DNA of 64,000 nucleotides from Noviherbaspirillum suwonense (GTDB lineage: Bacteria > Pseudomonadota > Gammaproteobacteria > Burkholderiales > Burkholderiaceae_D). Of this stretch, positions 7,908-16,675 are shown in pieces. The stretch is taken from the NCBI RefSeq assembly GCF_900182955.1, contig NZ_FXUL01000002.1, forward strand, positions 1-64,000, written 5' to 3'. The position numbers and the translations under genes were made by a program. The notes under the pieces are model-generated. The model worked only from the letters and a program-made list of their open reading frames with translations, was not told the origin of the DNA and made no database searches. How positions within the stretch are numbered: position 1 is the first letter of the stretch; every line of letters begins with the position of its first letter.

Positions 7908-9993
7908 AGTCTGTAACTGCAACCGGACCATGCCGCTGGACGCCCGTTCGGGCGAAGCGCTGGGCGCTGCCCTCGGCACGCAAGCGCTTCCCATCGCCTC
8001 CGAGCTGTGCCGCCGCGAAGTCGGCGGCTATCTGGGCGCCATCGACGGCGTCGACGATGTCGTCGTCGCCTGCACCCAGGAACAATCGCTGTTTTCCGAA
8101 CTGGCCGCCGAGCGCAACTCGGTGGCGCCGCTGCGCTTCGTCAATATCCGCGAAACCGGCGGCTGGGGCAGCGACGCGAAGTCAGCGCTGCCCAAGATGG
8201 CCGCGCTGCTGGCCGCGGCCGCTTTGCCGCAGCCGGAGCCGGTGCCCACCGTCAGCTACGAGTCGGGCGGCCACGTGCTGGTCGTCGGCCCGGCCGCGCG
8301 CGCGCTGCCGTGGGCGCGGCGGCTGGCCGACCAGCTCGACGTCAGCCTGCTGCTGACCTCGGGCAGCGACCAGCAGATGCTGGAAGAGCGGACCTTCCCG
8401 ACCTTTTCGGGCAGCCAGATCGAAGTGGACGGCTGGCTGGGCGCCTTCAACGTGCGCTGGCGCCAGGCCAACCCGATCGACCTGGAAGTTTGCACGCGCT
8501 GCAACGCCTGCGTCGATGTCTGCCCGGAAGGCGCGATCGACCTGACCTACCAGATCGACATGAGCAAGTGCACGTCGCACCGCGACTGCGTCAAGGCCTG
8601 CGGCGCGATCGGCGCCATCAGCTTCGTGCGCGACGATGATGCCCGCGACGGCCGCTTCGACCTCGTTTTCGACCTTTCCGACGCGCCGGTGCTGCGCATG
8701 CACCAGCCGCCGCAAGGCTATTTCGCGCCCGGCGCAAGCGAGATGGCGCAGGCCGAGGCGGCGCTGGCGCTGGCGCAGATGGTCGGCGAATTCGAGAAGC
8801 CGAAGTTCTTTGCCTACAAGGAAAAGCTGTGCGCCCACGGCCGCAACGGCAAGGTCGGCTGCACCGCCTGCATCGACGTCTGCTCGGCGGAGGCGGTCAG
8901 CCACAACGGCAACCTGATCAAGGTCAATCCGCAGCTGTGCGTCGGCTGCGGCGCCTGCACCACCGTGTGCCCGTCCGGCGCGCTGACCTATGCCTACCCG
9001 CGGGCGCCTGACAATGCGAAGCGTTTCAAGACGCTGCTGTCGACCTATTTCCAGGCCGGCGGCAAGGCGCCGGCGCTGCTGCTGCACGGCCACGAACGCG
9101 GCGCCGAGATGGTCAGCCAGCTCGGTCGGATGGCCCGCGCCGGCGGCCGGCTGCGCGGCATGCCGGCGCGCGTGATCCCGGTCGGCATCCATCATGCGGC
9201 GTCCACCGGGCTGGACCTGTGGCTTGCCGCGATTGCCTACGGCGCGACGAACATCGCCATCCTCATCACCGACCAGGAAGCGCCGCAGTACGTGACCGCG
9301 CTGGAGGAGCAGATGGCGGTGGCCCAGTCCATCGTCAGCGGGCTCGGCTACCGCGGCGCGCATTTCTCGCTGCTGCGCGCAAGCACGGCGACCGGCCTCG
9401 ACGCCGGCCTGGCCGCGCTGGCGCCTGCCGAAGCGCCTGCGCGGCGCGCCGGCTTCAACGGCGCAGCCGAAAAGCGCGGGACCCTGGACCTGGCGCTCGA
9501 CCACCTGCTGAAGGAAGCGCCGCAGCGTCCGGAGCAGATCGCGCTGCCGGCCGGCGCGCTGTATGGCGCCGTCAACGTGAACAAGGCCGCCTGCACGCTG
9601 TGCATGTCCTGCGTCGGCGCCTGCCCGGAGTCGGCGCTGATGGACAACGCGAACGCGCCGCAATTGCGTTTCGTCGAAAAGAATTGCGTGCAATGCGGTT
9701 TGTGCGAGAAGACTTGCCCGGAAAATGCGATCACGCTGACGCCGCGGCTGCTGCTGACCGAGGAAGCGCGGCTGCCGGTGGTGCTGAACGAAGCGCAGCC
9801 TTTCCACTGCGTGCGCTGCAATGCGCCGTTCGGCACGCTGCAGATGATCGAAAACATGGTCTCCAAGCTGTCGCAGCATGGCGCTTTCGCCGGCAACATC
9901 AACCGCATCAAGATGTGCGCCGACTGCCGCGTGGTGGACATGATGGAAAACAAGCGGGAAGCGACCATCACCAACCTGACGCGGCCCCAATAG
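7891..9993 (+). CDS. large multi-cluster 4Fe-4S ferredoxin-type protein
   Basis: A 700-residue cytoplasmic polyferredoxin of the kind found beside betaproteobacterial formate dehydrogenases. Cys-rich motifs include CTRCNACVDVCPEG (~197-212), CTSHRDCVKAC, CTACIDVCSAEA, CVGCGACTTVCPSG, CTLCMSCVGACPES and CVQCGLCEKTCPEN, giving several [4Fe-4S] clusters. A C-terminal HCVRCNAPFG and CADC may bind another metal. Between the ferredoxin halves is a ~200-residue region resembling the delta subunit of methyl-viologen-reducing hydrogenase. It probably relays electrons between the dehydrogenase and cytoplasmic partners; this is inference. There is no Tat or Sec signal. Confidence 0.85.
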   Translation: MTTQFKVCNCNRTMPLDARSGEALGAALGTQALPIASELCRREVGGYLGAIDGVDDVVVACTQEQSLFSELAAERNSVAPLRFVNIRETGGWGSDAKSALPKMAALLAAAALPQPEPVPTVSYESGGHVLVVGPAARALPWARRLADQLDVSLLLTSGSDQQMLEERTFPTFSGSQIEVDGWLGAFNVRWRQANPIDLEVCTRCNACVDVCPEGAIDLTYQIDMSKCTSHRDCVKACGAIGAISFVRDDDARDGRFDLVFDLSDAPVLRMHQPPQGYFAPGASEMAQAEAALALAQMVGEFEKPKFFAYKEKLCAHGRNGKVGCTACIDVCSAEAVSHNGNLIKVNPQLCVGCGACTTVCPSGALTYAYPRAPDNAKRFKTLLSTYFQAGGKAPALLLHGHERGAEMVSQLGRMARAGGRLRGMPARVIPVGIHHAASTGLDLWLAAIAYGATNIAILITDQEAPQYVTALEEQMAVAQSIVSGLGYRGAHFSLLRASTATGLDAGLAALAPAEAPARRAGFNGAAEKRGTLDLALDHLLKEAPQRPEQIALPAGALYGAVNVNKAACTLCMSCVGACPESALMDNANAPQLRFVEKNCVQCGLCEKTCPENAITLTPRLLLTEEARLPVVLNEAQPFHCVRCNAPFGTLQMIENMVSKLSQHGAFAGNINRIKMCADCRVVDMMENKREATITNLTRPQ

Positions 9994-10020
9994 AAGAATG
10001 CAACACGAGCACACACGGCA

Positions 10021-10635
10021 ATGACGACAACCCAGACGCTGAAATTCGAAACACCCGACCAGGGCGAGGAAACCGCGCGCGCCGACCTGTACGGCCTGCT
10101 GGCGACGCTGTACAGCGCGCCGCCGTCGCAGGACCTGATCGTCACCATCGCCTCCGCCCGCAGCGAGGGCGACGGCGTGCTGCAGCATGCGTGGGCGGAA
10201 CTGGTCTCCGCCTGCCGCACCGCGCAGGCGGAGGAGGTGCGCGACGAGTATGAAACCCTGTTCATCGGCGTCGGCAAGCCCGAGGTGATGCTGTACGGTT
10301 CGTACTACCTGTCGGGCTTCCTGATGGAGAAACCGCTGGCGGCGCTGCGCACGGACCTTGCAAACCTCGGCCTGGAACGCGACGAATCGGTGCCCGAAAC
10401 CGAGGACCATATTGCAATGCTGTGCGAAGTGATGCGTTATTTAATTGCGTCCAATGATATTGGACAGGATAGCCTTGCGGGCCAGCAGGCATTTTTCGCA
10501 AACCACATGCAACCGTGGCTGATCCGGTTGTGCGACGCAATAGACGCGCATCCGTCGGCCCGCTTCTACCGCGCCGTGACGGGGCTTGCGCGCAGCTTCT
10601 TCGAGGTGGAGATACAGGCCTTCGACATGGCATGA
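10021..10635 (+). CDS. TorD/DmsD-family molybdoenzyme chaperone
   Basis: A 204-residue all-helical protein. The family signatures are a YETLFIGVGKPEV-type segment around residue 80 and the conserved ETEDHIAMLCEVMRYL helix around 125-140, which matches the TorD E-x2-H motif. Such chaperones bind the Tat signal of a molybdenum/tungsten enzyme in the cytoplasm and hold it until cofactor insertion. The alpha subunit at 11054 has a Tat signal and is the obvious client. It starts 27 bases after the ferredoxin gene, in the same direction. Confidence 0.88.
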   Translation: MTTTQTLKFETPDQGEETARADLYGLLATLYSAPPSQDLIVTIASARSEGDGVLQHAWAELVSACRTAQAEEVRDEYETLFIGVGKPEVMLYGSYYLSGFLMEKPLAALRTDLANLGLERDESVPETEDHIAMLCEVMRYLIASNDIGQDSLAGQQAFFANHMQPWLIRLCDAIDAHPSARFYRAVTGLARSFFEVEIQAFDMA

Positions 10636-10843
10636 CGCAGGGGCGCAGATCGCGCCGTAACCGGGTGCGAAATCGTTAAGGGTTTCTACTTATGGACGAG
10701 GTTGCGCCTTTGCATTTATTGGGTTTCTCCCTACAATGGTGCTAGTTAATAAGCACTATGGCGAAATACCAAAACGAGAACGTCGCCGCTGCTGGCGGAC
10801 AGCCGCTACAGCAGCAAATTCCTCTCATTCACCGGGACTTACC

Positions 10844-11038
10844 ATGGCAGAACAAACAAAGATCGCACGCAGAAGTTTCTTTGCGGGCGTAGGGCTGGTC
10901 GCCGCAGCGGGTGTCGCAGTCAAGCTGGCGCCGTCGGCGGCCGTCGAGGCGCTGTCCGAGCAGCCTGCAGAACCCGAAGGCAAGAGCTACCGCCTGAGCG
11001 AACATGTCAAGAAGTACTACCGCACTACCACTATTTGA
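10844..11038 (+). CDS. small Tat-signal protein of formate dehydrogenase region
   Basis: This 64-residue protein carries ARRSFFAGVG followed by a hydrophobic stretch, a twin-arginine signal, and ends in a short basic/Tyr tail (HVKKYYRTTTI). It matches the known small family described as the formate dehydrogenase region Tat target. The ATG at 10844 was chosen because upstream in-frame starts have no ribosome site and the protein begins naturally at MAEQTKIARRS. Its role is unknown; being directly ahead of the alpha subunit, it may escort or attach to the exported complex. Confidence 0.85.
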   Translation: MAEQTKIARRSFFAGVGLVAAAGVAVKLAPSAAVEALSEQPAEPEGKSYRLSEHVKKYYRTTTI

Positions 11039-11053
11039 ATTCGAGGTGACTCC

Positions 11054-14020
11054 ATGCTGTTGACCCGCAAAGGCCAGTCCGGCCAGCGTTCGTCCACACG
11101 ATTTTCGTCCAGCCTGGCCGACACGCTTTCGCGTGCGCTGCCGACGATGGACAGGCGCAAGTTCCTGAAACGCTCCGGCATCGGCGTGGGCGCCGGCATC
11201 GCCGCCGCCCAGCTCGGCCTGATCCGCAAGTCGAACGCGGCCGACGGCGCCAAGCCCGGCGCGGCCGGCGGCAAGATCGAGGTGCGGCGCACCGTCTGCT
11301 CGCACTGCTCGGTCGGCTGCGCGGTCGATGCGGTCGTCGAGAACGGCGTCTGGGTGCGCCAGGAGCCGGTGTTCGATTCGCCGATCAACCTCGGCGCGCA
11401 TTGCGCGAAGGGCGCGGCGCTGCGCGAGCATGGCCACGGGGAGTACCGGCTCAAGTATCCGATGAAGCTGGTCAACGGCAAGTACCAGCGCATCAGCTGG
11501 GACGCCGCCTACAACGAGATTTCGGCCAAGCTGCTGGAAACCCGCAAGACCAGCGGCCCGGATTCGGTGTTCTGGGTCGGCTCGTCCAAGCACAACAACG
11601 AGCAGGCGCAGCTGCTGCGCAAGTTCGTCTCCTTTTTCGGATCGAACAACTGCGACCACCAGGCCCGCATCTGCCACTCGACCACGGTCGCCGGCGTTGC
11701 CAATACCTGGGGCTACGGCGCGATGACCAACAGCTACAACGACATGCAGAATTCGAAGGCGGTGATGTATATCGGCTCGAATGCGGCGGAAGCCCACCCG
11801 GTGTCGATGCTGCACATGCTGCATGCGAAGGAAAACGGCTGCAAGGTGATCGTCGTCGATCCGCGCTACACCCGCACCGCGGCGAAGTCGGACCAGTACG
11901 TGCGCATCCGTTCCGGCACCGACATTCCGTACATCTACGGCATGCTGTACCACATCTTCAAGAACGGCTGGGAAGACAAGAAGTACATCAGTGACCGCGT
12001 CTACGGCATGGAAGCGGTCAAAGAGGAAGTGATGAAATGGACGCCGGACCTGGTCGAGGAGGCCTGCGGCGTGCCGGAAGCCGAGGTCTTCAAGGCGGCC
12101 CAGACGATGGCGCTGAACAAGCCGTCGACGGTGGTCTGGTGCATGGGCCAGACCCAGCACACGATCGGCAACGCGATCGTCCGCGCATCGTGCATCCTCC
12201 AGCTCGCGCTGGGCAACGTCGGCATTTCCGGCGGCGGCACCAACATCTTCCGCGGCCATGACAATGTGCAGGGCGCGACCGACGTCGGCCCCAATCCCGA
12301 TTCGCTGCCCGGCTACTACGGCCTTGCAACCGGCGCCTGGAAGCACTGGTGCACGGTCTGGGGCGTCGATTACGAATGGGTGAAGAAGCAGTTCGCGTCG
12401 CAGGCGATGATGGAGAAGTCCGGCACGACGGTGTCGCGCTGGGTCGACGCGGTGCTCGAAAAGAACGAGATGATCGACCAGGACAGCAATGTCAAGGCGA
12501 TGGTGTTCTGGGGCCATGCGCCGAACTCGCAGACCCGCGGCCTGGAAATGAAGAAGGCCTTCGACAAGCTCGACCTGCTGGTGGTGATTGACCCGTATCC
12601 GTCGGCAACCGCGGCAATGGCGGCGATGAAGGTCGACGGCCAGGAGCTCAACCCGAACCGCGCGGTCTACCTGCTGCCGGCCGCGACGCAGTTCGAGACC
12701 TCCGGTTCGGTGACTGCCTCGAACCGCTCGCTGCAGTGGCGCGAGAAGGTCATCGAGCCGCTGTTCGAGTCCCGCACCGACCACATGATCATGTACCAGT
12801 TCGCCGAGAAGCTCGGCTTTGCCAAGGAACTGGTCGCGCGCCTGCGGATGGTGCCGGGCAAGGGCGGCATGATGGAGCCGGAGCCGGAATCGATCCTGGA
12901 AGAAATCAACCGCGGCACCTGGGCCATCGGCTACAGCGGCCAGTCGCCGACGCGGCTCAAGGCGCACATGCGCAACATGCACCTGTTCGACGTGAAGACG
13001 CTGCGCGCCAAGGGCGGCAAGGACGCGGCGACCGGCTATGACATCACCGGCGACTACTTCGGCCTGCCGTGGCCGTGCTTCGGCACGCCGGAGCTGAAGC
13101 ACCCGGGCTCGCCCAACCTGTATGACACGACGCGCCACGTGATGGACGGCGGCGGCTGCTTCCGCGCCAACTTCGGCGTCGAGCGCGACGGCGTGAGCCT
13201 GCTGGCCGAGGACGGTTCCCACTCGGTCGGTTCCGACATCACTACCGGCTATCCGGAATTCGACCATATCCTGCTGAAGAAGCTGGGCTGGTGGGACGAC
13301 CTGACCGACGCCGAAAAGAAGGCGGCGGAAGGAAAGAACTGGAAGACCGACCTGTCCGGCGGCATACAGCGGGTGGCGATGAAGGTGCACGGCGTGCATC
13401 CGTTCGGCAACGCCAAGGCGCGCGCGGTGGTCTGGAACTTCCCGGACCCGGTGCCCAAGCACCGCGAGCCGCTGTACGGCACCCGGCCCGACATGGTCGC
13501 CAAGTACCCGACCCATGACGACAAGAAGGCGTTCTGGCGCATGCCGACGCTGTACAAGTCGGTGCAGGACAAGAACGTCGAGCAGAAGCTGTACGAGAAA
13601 TTCCCCATCATCCTGACCTCGGGCAGGCTGGTCGAGTATGAGGGCGGCGGCGAGGAAACCCGTTCCAACCCGTGGCTGGCCGAGCTGCAGCAGGAAAACT
13701 TCGTCGAGATGAACCCGAAGGCGGCGGCGGACCGCGGCATACGCGACGGCGAGTACGTGATCGTTTCCACGCCGACCGGCGCGCGCATCAAGGTCAAGGC
13801 CATGGTGACGCCGCGGGTCGGGCCGGACACCGCGTTCATTCCCTTCCATTTCTCGGGCTGGTGGCAGGGCCGCGACATGAAGGAGTACTATCCGGAAGGC
13901 GCGGCGCCCATCGTGCGCGGCGAGGCGGTCAACACCGCCACGACCTACGGCTACGACTCGGTGACGATGATGCAGGAAACCAAGACCACGATCTGCAACA
14001 TCGAGAAGATCGTCGCCTGA
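11054..14020 (+). CDS. formate dehydrogenase catalytic (alpha) subunit, Tat-exported
   Basis: A 988-residue molybdenum- or tungsten-bis(pterin) enzyme oxidising formate to CO2, probably on the periplasmic side. A Tat motif DRRKFLKRSG lies at 33-42, followed by a hydrophobic stretch. The N-terminal [4Fe-4S] site has Cys82, Cys85, Cys89 and Cys117, with CAKG supplying the electron-transfer Lys. The catalytic ligand is Cys207 in ARICHSTT, where E. coli FdhF and FdnG have selenocysteine; the adjacent His is conserved. The C-terminal dinucleotide-binding domain ends at the stop. The start at 11054 has GAGGTG upstream; the ATG at 11147 just before the Tat motif is an alternative. It is followed by beta and gamma subunits, so it belongs to a membrane-bound respiratory complex. 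Confidence 0.95.
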   Translation: MLLTRKGQSGQRSSTRFSSSLADTLSRALPTMDRRKFLKRSGIGVGAGIAAAQLGLIRKSNAADGAKPGAAGGKIEVRRTVCSHCSVGCAVDAVVENGVWVRQEPVFDSPINLGAHCAKGAALREHGHGEYRLKYPMKLVNGKYQRISWDAAYNEISAKLLETRKTSGPDSVFWVGSSKHNNEQAQLLRKFVSFFGSNNCDHQARICHSTTVAGVANTWGYGAMTNSYNDMQNSKAVMYIGSNAAEAHPVSMLHMLHAKENGCKVIVVDPRYTRTAAKSDQYVRIRSGTDIPYIYGMLYHIFKNGWEDKKYISDRVYGMEAVKEEVMKWTPDLVEEACGVPEAEVFKAAQTMALNKPSTVVWCMGQTQHTIGNAIVRASCILQLALGNVGISGGGTNIFRGHDNVQGATDVGPNPDSLPGYYGLATGAWKHWCTVWGVDYEWVKKQFASQAMMEKSGTTVSRWVDAVLEKNEMIDQDSNVKAMVFWGHAPNSQTRGLEMKKAFDKLDLLVVIDPYPSATAAMAAMKVDGQELNPNRAVYLLPAATQFETSGSVTASNRSLQWREKVIEPLFESRTDHMIMYQFAEKLGFAKELVARLRMVPGKGGMMEPEPESILEEINRGTWAIGYSGQSPTRLKAHMRNMHLFDVKTLRAKGGKDAATGYDITGDYFGLPWPCFGTPELKHPGSPNLYDTTRHVMDGGGCFRANFGVERDGVSLLAEDGSHSVGSDITTGYPEFDHILLKKLGWWDDLTDAEKKAAEGKNWKTDLSGGIQRVAMKVHGVHPFGNAKARAVVWNFPDPVPKHREPLYGTRPDMVAKYPTHDDKKAFWRMPTLYKSVQDKNVEQKLYEKFPIILTSGRLVEYEGGGEETRSNPWLAELQQENFVEMNPKAAADRGIRDGEYVIVSTPTGARIKVKAMVTPRVGPDTAFIPFHFSGWWQGRDMKEYYPEGAAPIVRGEAVNTATTYGYDSVTMMQETKTTICNIEKIVA

Positions 14021-14055
14021 CGCAGTAGCGAAGCGCGAGAAAAAGAGGACATCAA

Positions 14056-14697
14056 ATGGCAAGAATGAAATTTATCTGCGACGCCGAGCGCTGCATCGAG
14101 TGCAACAGCTGCGTCACAGCCTGCAAGAACGAGCATGAAGTGCCCTGGGGCGTGAACCGCCGGCGCGTCGTCACCATCAATGACGGCGTGGTCGGCCAGG
14201 AGAAATCGATCTCCGTGGCCTGTATGCACTGCTCGGACGCGCCATGCATGGCGGTCTGCCCGGTCGACTGCTTCTACCGCACCGACGAGGGCGTGGTGCT
14301 GCATGACAAGGACATCTGCATCGGCTGCGGCTACTGCTCGTATGCGTGCCCGTTCGGCGCACCGCAGTTTCCGGCCAATGGCGCATTCGGCCTGCGCGGC
14401 AAGATGGACAAGTGCACCTTCTGCGCCGGCGGACCGGAAGCCGACGGCTCCAAAGCCGAGTTCGAGAAGTACGGCCGCAACCGCCTGTCCGAGGGCAAGC
14501 TGCCGGCCTGCGCCGAAATGTGCTCGACCAAGGCGCTGCTGGGCGGCGATGGCGACGTGGTGGCGGATATCTTCCGCAACCGGGTGCTGCGCCGCGGCAA
14601 GGGCAGCGAAGTCTGGGGCTGGGGCACCGCCTACGGCAAGTCGCCGAATGCGGGCGCCGCGCCGCCGGCCGTTGCGCCGCAGGGGAAGAAATCGTGA
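14056..14697 (+). CDS. formate dehydrogenase iron-sulfur (beta) subunit
   Basis: A 213-residue four-cluster ferredoxin subunit. The Cys groups in order are CDAERCIECNSCVTAC, CMHCSDAPCMAVCPVDC, CIGCGYCSYACPFG and CTFC...C. It carries electrons from the catalytic subunit to the membrane cytochrome. It has no signal of its own, so it is presumably exported with the alpha subunit by hitchhiking. The start has AAGAGGA about eight bases upstream. It ends in the overlapping TGATG with the lipoprotein gene. Confidence 0.95.
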   Translation: MARMKFICDAERCIECNSCVTACKNEHEVPWGVNRRRVVTINDGVVGQEKSISVACMHCSDAPCMAVCPVDCFYRTDEGVVLHDKDICIGCGYCSYACPFGAPQFPANGAFGLRGKMDKCTFCAGGPEADGSKAEFEKYGRNRLSEGKLPACAEMCSTKALLGGDGDVVADIFRNRVLRRGKGSEVWGWGTAYGKSPNAGAAPPAVAPQGKKS

Positions 14698-14936
14698 TGC
14701 GGCGGCCATTGTCCGTCGTTTCCATCGTCTCCGTCGCGGCGCTGCTGGCGCTGTCGGCCTGCGGCGAGCGCGACCAGACCCTGGCCGCCGGCCGGCACAA
14801 GTCGCCGGACGAGCCGTGGCGCGGCGCGCAGAACGCCTTCGTTGCCAAGACCTGGACGCCGACCGACAAGGCCGGCTGGGAAACCCAGCTGCGCCAGCGC
14901 GCGCAGACCCAGAACGAGTACAACAAGACCAACTGA
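14697..14936 (+). CDS. small lipoprotein in the formate dehydrogenase operon
   Basis: A 79-residue protein. A lipoprotein signal peptide ends in LLALSAC, giving Cys21 as the probable lipidated residue, followed by Asp/Glu-rich sequence. The mature part (SPDEPWRGAQNAFVAKTW and GWETQLRQRAQTQNEY) has no domain I know. The ATG overlaps the beta-subunit stop by one base, so translation is coupled. It is probably a periplasmic accessory attached to the membrane next to the enzyme; this is inference from context. Confidence 0.75.
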   Translation: MRRPLSVVSIVSVAALLALSACGERDQTLAAGRHKSPDEPWRGAQNAFVAKTWTPTDKAGWETQLRQRAQTQNEYNKTN

Positions 14937-14967
14937 TGTCGACCCGTGTCGACTGCAGGAGTAGCCC

Positions 14968-16143
14968 ATGAAGAAAATCATCGCCGGCCTGGCGCTGGGC
15001 CTGTCGCTGCTGGCGGCAGGCGCCGCCATTGCCGAGATCAAGACACCGGTGCCGGCCGAAGGCATCGTCGTCAGCACGCCGCCGCAGGTGCCGCCCGGCG
15101 TCGCATCGGCGCCCAGCCCGGGCTTCCCGGGAATCGAGTCCGACGACATCCTCAAGCAGAACCAGGCGCAGCGGAACGAGGTGCAGCCGGGCAATGCGTC
15201 GCCGACCTGGCGGGTAATCAAGGAAGGCACGCATAACTATTCGAGCCTGCCGGCGCTGGAGGCGGGCGTGCTGATCCAGCCCAAGGCGCAGTTTCCCGGC
15301 CAGGCCCGCGCGACGACCGCCGGCGAGGCATGGCGCCAGTACCGCAATGGCCCGCTGACGACCTTCGGCGGCTGGCTGCTGATTGCCGCGGTGGTCGGCC
15401 TGGCGCTGGCCTATTTCATCGGCGGCAAGATCAGGATGAAGGCCCCGATGACCGGGCGGCTGATCGAACGCTTCACGTCCTTCGAGCGCATCGTCCACTG
15501 GACCGTGGCGATCACCTTCGTCACGCTGGCATTCACCGGCATCGCGATCCTGTTCGGCAAATACGTGGTGCTGCCGATCTTCGGGCATACGCTGTTCGGC
15601 TGGATTGCCTATGCCGGCAAGAATATCCACAACTTTGTCGGACCGGTGTTCGCGGTTTCCCTGCTGGTGATGTTCGTCACCTATGTGCGCGACAACCTGC
15701 CGACGCTGACCGACCTGAAATGGATGACACGGCTGGGCGGGCTGATCGGCAAGGGGCATGCACACGCGGGCCGCTTCAACGGCGGCGAGAAAGTCTGGTT
15801 CTGGTTCGGCGTCGTCGTGCTCGGTCTCATCGTCAGCGCGTCCGGCTTCGTGCTCGACATGCTGGTGCCCGGGCTGGTGTACAGCCGCGGTAACATGCAG
15901 GTCGCCAACCTGATCCACCTGGTGGCCGCGGTGCTGGTCAGCGCGATGTCGCTGGGCCACATCTATCTCGGCACCATAGGCATGGAAGGCGCGTATGCGG
16001 CAATGCGGCACGGCTATGTCGACGATACCTGGGCCAAGGAACATCACGACCTGTGGTACGACGACGTTGCCAGCGGCAAGGTGCCGCGCGTGCGCAGCCC
16101 GGAAGGCGCAGCCCGCGTCGGCGCGCCGGTCAAAGCGGTTTAG
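14968..16143 (+). CDS. formate dehydrogenase cytochrome b (gamma) subunit
   Basis: A 391-residue membrane protein that passes electrons from the beta subunit to quinone. A cleavable signal (residues 1-22, ending AAIAE) precedes a ~100-residue Pro-rich periplasmic region. Then come about five membrane segments, starting near TFGGWLLIAAVVGLAL. Candidate haem-b ligands are the His residues in FERIVHWTV, NIHNFVGP, LIHLVAAV and LGHIYLG, as in the FdnI family. The extra periplasmic N-terminal domain is typical of the longer betaproteobacterial form. The start has AGGAG upstream. Confidence 0.93.
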   Translation: MKKIIAGLALGLSLLAAGAAIAEIKTPVPAEGIVVSTPPQVPPGVASAPSPGFPGIESDDILKQNQAQRNEVQPGNASPTWRVIKEGTHNYSSLPALEAGVLIQPKAQFPGQARATTAGEAWRQYRNGPLTTFGGWLLIAAVVGLALAYFIGGKIRMKAPMTGRLIERFTSFERIVHWTVAITFVTLAFTGIAILFGKYVVLPIFGHTLFGWIAYAGKNIHNFVGPVFAVSLLVMFVTYVRDNLPTLTDLKWMTRLGGLIGKGHAHAGRFNGGEKVWFWFGVVVLGLIVSASGFVLDMLVPGLVYSRGNMQVANLIHLVAAVLVSAMSLGHIYLGTIGMEGAYAAMRHGYVDDTWAKEHHDLWYDDVASGKVPRVRSPEGAARVGAPVKAV

Positions 16144-16161
16144 ATTCAAGGAGGCAGTTGG

Positions 16162-16656
16162 ATGAACAAGTTATTGATAGCCGTGCTGGGCATGGCGCTC
16201 GCAGGCGGCGCAGCCGCCAAGCTGCCGGCGCCGAGCCCCGAGGCGGCCGCGAAGGCCGAGGAAGCGAAGCAGAAGACCGCGTGGACCGACAAGGTCGCGG
16301 CCTACCAGCTGTGCAAGGCGCAGGACCGGGTCGCTGCGGAATACAAGCAGAAGAAGGCCAGCCAGCCGTCGCCGGCCGCGGCTGCCGCACCTGCTGCTGC
16401 CCCTGCTAGCGCTGCTGCACCTGTTAGCGCTGCTGAACCCGCTGCGGCCCCTGCCACGGCCGCGGCTGCGCCGGGAACTGCCGCGCCGGCAGCCGCGCCC
16501 GCCGCGACTTCGGTTGCCGCTGCGCCGACGATCCCATCCTGCCAGGACCCGGGACCGTACGTCGCCGCGGCCGAGGCTGCCAAGGTCGGGGTCGCCGACT
16601 CGCTGCCGGTGCCCGCTGCCGGCAAGCCGCCGACCGCAGCCGAAGCAAAGAAATAG
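16162..16656 (+). CDS. Ala/Pro-rich exported protein of unknown function
   Basis: A 164-residue protein with a Sec-type signal (residues 1-19, ending GGAAAK). A short charged segment follows with AYQLCKAQDRVAAEYK, then a long Ala/Pro low-complexity stretch (~75-125). It ends with CQDPGPYV and a second Ala-rich tail. The two Cys residues, one on each side of the linker, could form a disulfide. It follows the gamma subunit by 18 bases with GGAGG upstream, so it belongs to the fdh transcript. I do not recognise a family; a periplasmic structural or accessory role is a guess. Confidence 0.7.
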   Translation: MNKLLIAVLGMALAGGAAAKLPAPSPEAAAKAEEAKQKTAWTDKVAAYQLCKAQDRVAAEYKQKKASQPSPAAAAAPAAAPASAAAPVSAAEPAAAPATAAAAPGTAAPAAAPAATSVAAAPTIPSCQDPGPYVAAAEAAKVGVADSLPVPAAGKPPTAAEAKK

Positions 16657-16675
16657 CGCATTGCGCGCTCCGGAC

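Noticed and set aside
8182-10410. Very long minus-strand open frame opposite the ferredoxin gene, and similar long antisense frames opposite fdh alpha, smc, ligA, glnD and bamA
   Set aside because: These are His/Arg/Gln/Ala-rich antisense shadows typical of GC-rich coding DNA; the plus-strand products are unmistakable.
10636-10843. Sigma-54-type promoter before the small Tat protein gene (TGGACGAGGTTGC)
   Set aside because: The GG-to-GC spacing is 8 rather than the required 10 bases.
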